Assembly: GCA_017454855.1 (NCBI GenBank)
Contig: JAFTCE010000087.1
Location: 1 to 54,828, forward strand
From: Desulfovibrio sp.
GTDB taxonomy: Bacteria > Desulfobacterota > Desulfovibrionia > Desulfovibrionales > Desulfovibrionaceae
Reading direction: 5' to 3'
Length of the DNA: 54,828 nucleotides
This document shows, piece by piece, positions 49,141 to 54,828 of this stretch. A program made the translations under genes and the position numbers. Under the pieces are notes generated by a model. That model made no database searches, was not told where the DNA came from, and worked only from the letters and a program-made list of their open reading frames with translations. Numbering within the stretch: position 1 is the first letter of the stretch; each line of letters begins with the position of its first letter.

Positions 49141-50544
49141 TTAATCAGCGAATCGGCGCACGATTTCCTGTCCTGCCCTGCGCCCTGCGCCCATGGCCAG
49201 AATCACCGTGGCTGCGCCGGTGACGATGTCGCCCCCGGCAAAAACGTTGGGTATGGATGTTTCGCCGCTGGTCGCATCGACCTCAATATATCCGCGTGCA
49301 TTGAGGCGCAAGTTGGGTGTGGCCTTCAGGAGCAGGGGATTGGAGCGCGTACCCAGGGCCACAATGGCCAGATCCGTAGGCATGTCGTGTTCCGAACCGG
49401 GCACGGCTATGGGCCGACGGCGGCCAGAAGCGTCGGCTTCTCCCAGTTCCATGCGTTGCAGGGTGACGGCACAGAGCTTCTGCTCGGCATCGCCAAGAAA
49501 ACGCACTGGGGCGCAGAGCAGGGAAAACTGCACACCCTCTTCTTCGGCATGGACTACTTCTTCGCGACGGGCGGGCATTTCTGCCCGTGTGCGGCGATAG
49601 ACAACATGCACGCTCTCGGCCCCCATGCGCAGAGCCGTGCGCGCCGCGTCCATGGCCACATTGCCAGCGCCGAAGACGGTGACATGCCGACCGCGATAGG
49701 CCGGCGTGTCGTGCTTGGGAAAGTCATATGCACGACCGAGATTGATGCGCGTCAGATACTCGTTGGCCGAGAACACGCCCACAAGGTTTTCCCCAGGTAT
49801 GCCCAGGAAGATGGGAAGCCCTGCGCCCACGCCAATATATACTGCGTCGTAGTCTTGCAAGAGTTCGGCCACATCTACGGTGCGACCACCAACGCTGCTG
49901 AGATGAAAGGTGACGCCAGCGCCGCGCAGACCGTCAATTTCCGTGCTGACAACATTCTTGGGCAGACGGAACGACGGGATGCCGTAGATGAGTACGCCGC
50001 CAGGTTCGTGCAATGCTTCGAAAACATCCACCTTGAGGCCCGCAGCGGCGCAGACACCGGCGCAGGTCAGCGATGAAGGGCCAGAGCCGATACAGGCGAT
50101 CTTTCTCTGTTTTAGAGGTCTGGCACAGGCATTGGCCCCGGTGACCTGCTCGCAGGCGCTGGACGCAATGTGCGTGTCGGCCACAAAGCGCTCCAGCCGA
50201 CCAATGGCCACGGGCTGCCCCTTCTTGCCCAGAATGCACTTGCCCTCACACTGATGCTCCTGCGGGCAAACGCGTCCGCACACTGCGGGCAGACTGTTTG
50301 TGGTCTTGATCGTCCTATAGGCGGATTCAATATCATTGCGGGCCACATGTCCGATGAAATCCCGAATGGGTACTTCCACGGGACAGCCAGTGACGCACAG
50401 GGGTTTTTTGCATTGAAGACAGCGGGAGGCCTCTGTCAAGGCCATGTCCCGCGTGTAGCCCAAGGCCACTTCCTCAAAGTTGCCGCGCCGCTCGACAGCG
50501 GGCTGACAAGGCATGTCCACACGGGGAAGTTGCTTATTGTTCAT
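49141..50544 (-). CDS. nfnB: NfnB / GltD-like NADPH oxidoreductase subunit
   Basis: This 467-residue protein has an N-terminal 4Fe-4S region (RCLQCKKPLCVTGCPVEVPI and CGRVCPQEHQCEGKC), then an FAD domain with GSGPSSLTCAGVCAAAG and an NADPH domain with GAGNVAMDAARTALRMGA. It is the large subunit of the electron-bifurcating NfnAB transhydrogenase, which couples NADH, NADPH and ferredoxin. It resembles the GltD subunit of glutamate synthase, but the partner nfnA next door settles the call. Start at 50544 with GGAGGG; it overlaps nfnA by 11 nt. Confidence 0.88.
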   Translation of the reverse strand: MNNKQLPRVDMPCQPAVERRGNFEEVALGYTRDMALTEASRCLQCKKPLCVTGCPVEVPIRDFIGHVARNDIESAYRTIKTTNSLPAVCGRVCPQEHQCEGKCILGKKGQPVAIGRLERFVADTHIASSACEQVTGANACARPLKQRKIACIGSGPSSLTCAGVCAAAGLKVDVFEALHEPGGVLIYGIPSFRLPKNVVSTEIDGLRGAGVTFHLSSVGGRTVDVAELLQDYDAVYIGVGAGLPIFLGIPGENLVGVFSANEYLTRINLGRAYDFPKHDTPAYRGRHVTVFGAGNVAMDAARTALRMGAESVHVVYRRTRAEMPARREEVVHAEEEGVQFSLLCAPVRFLGDAEQKLCAVTLQRMELGEADASGRRRPIAVPGSEHDMPTDLAIVALGTRSNPLLLKATPNLRLNARGYIEVDATSGETSIPNVFAGGDIVTGAATVILAMGAGRRAGQEIVRRFAD

Positions 50545-51373
50545 GGCTAGCCCTCCAATCCTGCATTGCCACGGCCTCTTGCTCGCGGAAGGCCGCCAAA
50601 CGACGTCGCAACTCACCGAAATCCACGGCATGGCCGTCAAATTCTGGCCCGTCCACACAGGCAAATTTTGTCTTGCCGTCCACGGTTACGCGACACGCGC
50701 CGCACATGCCTATGCCGTCAACCATGATGGGATTGAGACTGACAGTGGTGCGGACGCCAAAAGGACGGGTGGTCTCAGCCACGGCGGCCATCATGGGCAC
50801 AGGACCCACGGCAAGCACTTCGAAAATATCTTTGTCCTGTTCCAAGCGCTCACGCAGAAGCTCGGTAACGAGTCCCTTGCGTCCGTAACTGCCGTCGTCC
50901 GTTGAAATGAGCAGTTCATCCGCGATCAGGCGCAATTCCTGCTCAAAGAGCAGTAAATCCTTGCTGCGGGCACCGATAACGGCCACCACGCGATTTCCGG
51001 CACGAGCATGGCCCTTGGCAATGTGGTGCATGGCGGCAATGCCCGTGCCGCCGCCCACGCAGACCACCGTGCCACGCTGTTCAATGTGGGTGGGATGGCC
51101 AAGAGGGCCGCAGACATCGTGGATGTGATCGCCTTGGCCCAGGGTGTCGAGCATGGACGTACTCTTGCCCATGACCAGGTAAACGATGGTAATGGTGCCA
51201 TCCTGAGGATTGGCATCGGCCACTGTCAAGGGGATGCGCTCACCCGTCGCGCAGACACGCAGCATGACAAAATGGCCAGGCTGCGCCTTGCGGGCGATTT
51301 GCGGAGCGTCCAGAACCAATTTGCTGGTTTTTCCCGGAATCAGGACTTCCTTGTGGAGGATGCGTGTCGGCAT
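50534..51373 (-). CDS. nfnA: NfnA, ferredoxin-NADP+ reductase-like subunit
   Basis: This 279-residue protein has a FAD/NAD reductase fold (GERIPLTVADA, GGGTGIAAMHHIAKG) and a C-terminal 2Fe-2S motif with CGACRV and FACVDGPEFDG. With NfnB it forms the NADH-dependent reduced ferredoxin:NADP+ oxidoreductase, a redox balancing enzyme of strict anaerobes. AAGGAG precedes the ATG at 51373. It lies upstream of nfnB with an 11-nt overlap. Confidence 0.88.
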   Translation of the reverse strand: MPTRILHKEVLIPGKTSKLVLDAPQIARKAQPGHFVMLRVCATGERIPLTVADANPQDGTITIVYLVMGKSTSMLDTLGQGDHIHDVCGPLGHPTHIEQRGTVVCVGGGTGIAAMHHIAKGHARAGNRVVAVIGARSKDLLLFEQELRLIADELLISTDDGSYGRKGLVTELLRERLEQDKDIFEVLAVGPVPMMAAVAETTRPFGVRTTVSLNPIMVDGIGMCGACRVTVDGKTKFACVDGPEFDGHAVDFGELRRRLAAFREQEAVAMQDWRASHEQ

Positions 51374-51659
51374 AAGCTCTCCTTGCATTGAGCTGGTGAC
51401 AATACGAGTCTACTCTTGAATCCATTGCCTTGCAAGCCGAGGTGACGACTTTTTCTCTTGCTCCAGCGATTTTGTGGGCGCGTTGCGCATTCTCTTGTTC
51501 TCTCTTGCTGCACAAATTTTTCTGCGTTAAACCTAATGGGGAAGGGAAAGTACGCCGATAAGCCGTGTGACGAGTGGGTACAGTAACATCCGTACAAGGA
51601 GGCAGAGAAAAGCCATCCCCTTGGCAAGGAAGCAGTGATCCATTCACGGAGGAATGGTC

Positions 51660-51944
51660 ATGTCGCAACATAGCAATGAAGCGATACAGACTGGAATGTC
51701 GCCGCCGGAATATGTGGATACCCTTATGTATGATCGCGATCTCGCACTCATTGAAAGGTATCTTGCCGTTCTTGAAGACAACAGAAAGGCATGCCGTGCG
51801 GATTTGACCGACGCGGACATGGCGCTTGACATGGCGGGCTTTGTGTCACACAAGTTGCGCGATTCGCAGTATCACCCATGTCTGTCTACGCCATTGATGG
51901 CTTTGGCATTGGTTCGGCGCGTACCTGATGCGCCACAACAATAG
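51660..51944 (+). CDS. Small hypothetical protein, 94 aa
   Basis: The ORF starts MSQHSNEAIQTGMSPPEYVD, with GGAGG 7 nt upstream of the ATG at 51660. The core is helical and acidic (LERYLAVLEDNRKACRADLTDADMAL-like charge pattern over residues 30-60), with a C-terminal hydrophobic-basic tail. It lies divergently from nfnA and upstream of the structured gap. I recognise no family. Confidence 0.5.
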   Translation: MSQHSNEAIQTGMSPPEYVDTLMYDRDLALIERYLAVLEDNRKACRADLTDADMALDMAGFVSHKLRDSQYHPCLSTPLMALALVRRVPDAPQQ

Positions 51945-52263
51945 AGCCAGTTCACGACAACGTGAACATGCTTAAAAGGAGCGATTCCCTCCTGGCTAGC
52001 TGCCGCCAAGTACGATAACGTGAAAAAAAGGCTGTGGGCTAGTGTCGTGTTTTTACAAAACACGATGGCAGCGCTGGAAGGATTCGGACAAAACCGCTAC
52101 GCATGGAAACGTCCATGCCTTCCCCCATACGCTCTGCGGCGTACCGGGGAAGCATAACCGAAACATCACTTTTCCGTGACATGACGGGTTGCATGGCGTC
52201 CTCATCCACGGATATACCCCTCGTCACAGGCGGGATGGAGCATGGCTCCATCCCGTTTTTTTT
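51945..52263 (+). other. Structured intergenic region, possible small RNA
   Basis: About 320 nt between a small gene and a strong terminator contain GTTCACG/CGTGAAC (51950-51967), a perfect 9-bp dyad TCGTGTTTT/AAAACACGA (52045-52065) and GCATGGA/TCCATGC (52101-52118). A 45-codon ORF from GTG 52020 to 52157 is possible but has no good ribosome binding site. The region could encode a small RNA or the untranslated end of the upstream gene. Confidence 0.3.
52231..52263 (+). terminator. Strong Rho-independent terminator
   Basis: CGGGATGGAGC (52231-52241) and GCTCCATCCCG (52245-52255) form a perfect 11-bp stem around ATG, followed by eight T residues (52256-52263). It ends plus-strand transcription from the structured region upstream. 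Confidence 0.9.
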
Positions 52264-52270
52264 CGTCCAC

Positions 52271-52298
52271 AAAAAAAAGCAGAACCGCCTGGTTCTGC
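52271..52298 (-). terminator. Terminator of the Skp-like lipoprotein gene
   Basis: GCAGAACC (52279-52286) pairs with GGTTCTGC (52291-52298) around GCCT. On the minus strand it is followed by eight T residues (complement of the A tract at 52271-52278). It lies 32 nt after the Skp-like stop and converges with the plus-strand terminator at 52231-52263. Confidence 0.85.
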
Positions 52299-52329
52299 CT
52301 TTAGGCATAACGTGACGTTACCAATCAGA

Positions 52330-52977
52330 CTATTTTTTGTCTCCTGGCGTGGCTTCTTTGCCGTCGGAACCCTTGGTGTCTGTCTCCGCCGTGTTGGGCG
52401 TAGCAGCGTCGCTTGGAGTTGCGGGCGCGTTTGCCTTGGCCGTGTCGTCGGCAGCAGAACCCTGAACGCCGGATTCACTTTTTTTGTCGTTTTCGGGGAT
52501 CACGGGCTTGAAGTCCACTTTTTGTCCGTTCACGGCTTCTAAAATATCCTTGGTCACGTCTATCTTGGAATCAAAGGATAAAGCGGCTTCGGTGCCGAGA
52601 ATGACGGCATAGCCTTTTTTTACGCGGTACGCATTGAGAGTTCGCTGCACAACGTCGTAGAGGACGTTGACCACATTTTGCTGCTCGGCCTGCAGTCGTT
52701 GTTGGGCAGAAACATAGATGTTCTGCATTTCTTTTTGGGCTGCTTCATCCTTGGGGTTTTCTTCCAATTTTTTTTGCACCACGTTGAGCTTGCTCTGGAC
52801 TTCGTTCTGCAGGCCCTCGAGAAATTTTACGCCTTCCTTGCCAGGTTCACTGTCGCGCATGACGCGGGCGAGATCGACCACGGCCAGGGTGGGCTGCGCG
52901 CTGGTATCGGACTGCTGGCAGGCCGCGAGCAGACAGCCAGCCACGATCAGCGGTACAACAAGAAAACGGATATGCAT
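52330..52977 (-). CDS. Skp/OmpH-like lipoprotein
   Basis: This 215-residue protein has a lipoprotein signal with lipobox LLAAC (Cys20). The mature part (about 30-155) has a start and helical pattern like the OmpH/Skp chaperones: LAVVDLARVMRDSEPGKEG and a Gln-rich coiled coil. The last 50 residues are Ser/Thr/Ala/Asp-rich and low in complexity. Skp holds outer-membrane proteins in the periplasm; a lipid-anchored version is unusual but seen in related bacteria. Confidence 0.75.
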   Translation of the reverse strand: MHIRFLVVPLIVAGCLLAACQQSDTSAQPTLAVVDLARVMRDSEPGKEGVKFLEGLQNEVQSKLNVVQKKLEENPKDEAAQKEMQNIYVSAQQRLQAEQQNVVNVLYDVVQRTLNAYRVKKGYAVILGTEAALSFDSKIDVTKDILEAVNGQKVDFKPVIPENDKKSESGVQGSAADDTAKANAPATPSDAATPNTAETDTKGSDGKEATPGDKK

Positions 52978-53146
52978 ATGCTTCAGGCTCCTCTTGCCTC
53001 TTCTGCCCTGATTGATTCTTGGTCATGCATTGCGCAAGCTGCTTGTGTGCGCAGACCGCAGGGCTTCGGTTGCGCACTGCAGAAGAATGGCCTGGGCTTG
53101 ATGTACGTTGTTTTCCGCAGCATCACAAGCATTTTCCATGCTGACG

Positions 53147-54526
53147 CTACCTGAAGCCAGCCACAGCCCTTCCTTTTTTGAGCGCAATGCGTCCCAAGGG
53201 CAGGCCGCGCCACCACAAGGCTGCTTCGCGTCCTTCCAAGCCTGTTTGCCGACTTTGGCCGTTGAGCAGGGCCACGATGTCCGCCACATGCTCCAACTCA
53301 AGGCGCGCAGAGGAAACGTTGTCTCGGGATGCTGCGTTGTGCGGCAGCAAGACGCGCAGCCGGGCATCAACGTTCAGCGCACCATCCGCCAGTTTGCCCA
53401 ACAAGGCACCCTGCCAGACAAAGGAGGGCGGTAAAATACGCTCTGCGAGGTAAGGGACAAAACGCACATGCTGTCCAAAGGGTAGGGCTTGGCCGGGAGG
53501 CAAGAGGGCTGGATCGCAGGTCGGGCCGGACATGGCTTGCCTGGAAAGCGCACGGTCTGCAAAAGCCTTGTCCAGGGCGTGTGCAGGACTCATGTGACTG
53601 CCTTGGTCGTACTCCGTTCTTGCCGCATCCAGACTTGGCACTTGCGTTTCATCCTGTATTGGTTTTTGCAGCAGGGCCACGAAAAAGCCTTGTGCTTGGG
53701 ATCGCTTGCCGTCCACGCGCAATGTGCCTTCGCCTCCCGGCAATTCCTCCCAGGCAAAGCCGGGAAAATGCGCCAGGGGCACGCGTTTCAAACCAAGCTC
53801 CTCTTCGGCAAAACGAATCTGATCCTCGTTTTCCTGCACATTGGTCGTGCAGGTGGAGTAGGCCAAACGACCACCAGGACGCAGGAGAACGCTGGCCTGG
53901 CGCAAAAGTCGCCGCTGGAGACCAATCAAGCTGCCCAGCTTGTCGCCCTTCCAGAGCTTGAGGACTTGGGGATGCTTTTCTGCCGTTCCCCAGCCGGAAC
54001 AGGGAGGATCCAACAAAATTGTGTCCCAGGACGCCGGGCGCAAGGGCAGGTTTTCTCCGGCATAGGCACACGTAGCGACCTGGAGCAAATTCATGCGCTG
54101 CACGTTGGTGCGCAGAATACCCAAGCGGGCCGGTGATGGCTCATTGCCCAGGACGAAGCCCTTGCTGCCGACCAGTTGCCCTAAAAAGCTGGTTTTACTG
54201 CCAGGACTTGCGCACATATCCAGCACGGCTCCCCCAGGCGGCGGGTTCAAGGCCAGGGGCGGGAGCATGGAAGAACGATCTTGAATGTAGATATAGCCGA
54301 AGAAAGCCGCCAGGGACGAACCCAAGGGGCGTGGCTCGCACAAGAGATGGCGGCACAAGGGGGAAAAAGGTTCCGGAGCAAAGTCATAGCCCTGCGCACG
54401 CAAGAGGTCTTCCACGAGGGGAACCTGCTCCCAAGGGCAGACCAGCCGGAACGAACGTACGGTATTGGTAGACACGGGTACTATGGTAGATCCACGTGAC
54501 TCCTTGCGCAAGGATTTTCCTTGCAT
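53147..54526 (-). CDS. RsmF-like 16S rRNA m5C methyltransferase
   Basis: This 459-residue protein has the Rossmann methyltransferase domain with VLDMCASPGSKTSFL (SAM), LDPPCSGWGTAEKHP and YSTCTTNVQENEDQI (the two reactive cysteines). The C-terminal half (about 300-459, ending WWRGLPLGRIALKKGRA) resembles the RsmF-type extension. The frame continues upstream into 16-bp tandem repeats, which shows that the true start is downstream; the ATG at 54526 is chosen, with little ribosome binding site support. An alternative GTG lies about 60 nt further in. Confidence 0.82.
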   Translation of the reverse strand: MQGKSLRKESRGSTIVPVSTNTVRSFRLVCPWEQVPLVEDLLRAQGYDFAPEPFSPLCRHLLCEPRPLGSSLAAFFGYIYIQDRSSMLPPLALNPPPGGAVLDMCASPGSKTSFLGQLVGSKGFVLGNEPSPARLGILRTNVQRMNLLQVATCAYAGENLPLRPASWDTILLDPPCSGWGTAEKHPQVLKLWKGDKLGSLIGLQRRLLRQASVLLRPGGRLAYSTCTTNVQENEDQIRFAEEELGLKRVPLAHFPGFAWEELPGGEGTLRVDGKRSQAQGFFVALLQKPIQDETQVPSLDAARTEYDQGSHMSPAHALDKAFADRALSRQAMSGPTCDPALLPPGQALPFGQHVRFVPYLAERILPPSFVWQGALLGKLADGALNVDARLRVLLPHNAASRDNVSSARLELEHVADIVALLNGQSRQTGLEGREAALWWRGLPLGRIALKKGRAVAGFR

Positions 54527-54541
54527 CTGGCAAGGAATCTG

Positions 54542-54613
54542 GTGGGTGTCGACAAATGTGGGTGTCAGATAATGTGGGTGTCGAAAAAAGTGGGTGTCGA
54601 ATAATGTGGTCGC
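54542..54613. repeat. 16-bp tandem repeat, four units and a partial fifth
   Basis: GTGGGTGTC begins at 54542, 54558, 54574 and 54590, so the unit is exactly 16 bp. Each unit adds 7 variable AT-rich bases. A degenerate fifth unit (GTGGTCGC) begins at 54606. The array lies immediately upstream of the RsmF-like gene, about 80 bp from the IS5-type element end. A 16-bp period does not preserve a reading frame, so the sequence is not a protein repeat. Confidence 0.85.
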
Positions 54614-54690
54614 ATCAAATTGGGAAAAAAAGATGTCTGACAACCATGAGAATATACTAACATATTGAAATAAAAAATGAAAATTGACTA

Positions 54691-54828
54691 GGGCTTGTTT
54701 AAAAAATCTATAACACTCTTCATCATTTCAATAAAATTACAATAGACGCGATTAAGATGTATGCAAAAAATGAATCATCAAGTTTATCATAACGTGTAAA
54801 CACCCTGCGAAACCATTTGATTTTTTGG
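54691..54828 (-). mobile_element. IS5-family insertion sequence, one end
   Basis: The element begins near GGGCTTGTTT at 54691, which fits the inverted-repeat start of IS5-type elements, and continues past the right edge. TA at 54689-54690 could be the target dinucleotide. The transposase stop lies 33 nt inside the element end. The other end is outside the window. Confidence 0.6.
54723..54827 (-). CDS. IS5-family DDE transposase, C-terminal end only
   Basis: The last 34 residues of a transposase are visible: KIKWFRRVFTRYDKLDDSFF, followed by AYILIASIVILLK and a stop. The pattern F-R-R-V-F-x-R-Y-D-K-L-D is typical of the IS5-type transposase C-terminus downstream of the catalytic Glu. The DDE residues lie beyond the window edge. 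Confidence 0.7.
   Translation of the reverse strand, partial: QKIKWFRRVFTRYDKLDDSFFAYILIASIVILLK

Noticed and set aside
49141..51373. Glutamate synthase small subunit (gltD) call for 49141-50544
   Set aside because: The adjacent overlapping gene is an NfnA-type ferredoxin-NADP reductase subunit and no gltB is present, so NfnAB is the better reading.
52103..52315. 70-residue plus-strand ORF
   Set aside because: It runs through two terminators, including the poly-T tract at 52256-52263, and lacks a ribosome binding site.

Overview
The window looks like a chromosomal replication-origin-proximal segment of a motile, anaerobic, Gram-negative bacterium. The best fit is a Desulfovibrionaceae-type sulfate reducer or close relative. 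The reasons are the dnaA-dnaN-gyrB-gyrA start of the chromosome followed by purF-hisS-aspS-def-fmt, a Gram-negative-type GyrB, flagellar export genes, the oxygen-independent thiazole route (ThiG/ThiH/ThiF/ThiS), IspH, and an electron-bifurcating NfnAB pair. The genus is an inference; there is no rRNA or tRNA in the window to fix it.

Layout. 1-540: the 5' end of an IS200/IS605-type tnpB that runs off the left edge, a strong hairpin, two tiny membrane-peptide ORFs and a terminator. 548-2018 (minus): an AIM24-like protein and a RadC N-domain-like protein. 2409-19957 (plus): a densely packed run dnaA, dnaN, gyrB, gyrA, purF, hisS, aspS, def, fmt, glycosyltransferase, DUF116 and rsmB, with many start/stop overlaps that imply translational coupling. 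19960-26581: parB and parA (split by an opposite-strand zinc-ribbon gene), two perfect parS sites, cheV, ispH, dusB and a GAF-domain protein. 26699-31339 (plus): a polysaccharide flippase, then thiS-thiG-thiH-thiF preceded by a hairpin-rich leader. 31327-35887 (minus): era-yggS-fliL-fliN-fliO-fliP-fliQ. 36133-40886 (plus): lytic transglycosylase, XRE-cupin regulator, acyl-CoA synthetase and SppA-type protease. 40923-43189 (minus): UDP-galactopyranose mutase, an unknown protein and a DUF1232 protein. 43442-46266 (plus): a Zn/Cd/Pb-type P-ATPase behind a MerR-type promoter and a flavin-binding PNPOx-like protein. 46412-51373 (minus): a small YjfB-like protein, a ModF-like tandem ABC ATPase, a PHP phosphoesterase and nfnA-nfnB. 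51660-54526: a small unknown gene, a structured gap between two terminators, a Skp-like lipoprotein and an RsmF-like rRNA methyltransferase. The window ends with a 16-bp tandem repeat and the 3' end of an IS5-family transposase.

How the parts relate. Replication initiation (DnaA, clamp, gyrase) and segregation (ParA, ParB, parS) genes lie within about 20 kb, as expected near oriC. The densest DnaA-box-like signal is between dnaA and dnaN, but it is weak. The thi genes supply the thiazole half of thiamin. The fli genes are the export-gate and switch part of a larger flagellar operon. No CRISPR array, prophage or complete defence island was seen, and I found no clearly new multi-gene system. 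The best leads are the switch-like leader of thiS, the RadC-like protein with an unassigned C-terminal domain, the structured gap at 51945-52263, the split parA/parB locus with an extra parS-like site 24 kb away, and the 16-bp repeats. Function calls come from reading motifs by eye; no database search was run.
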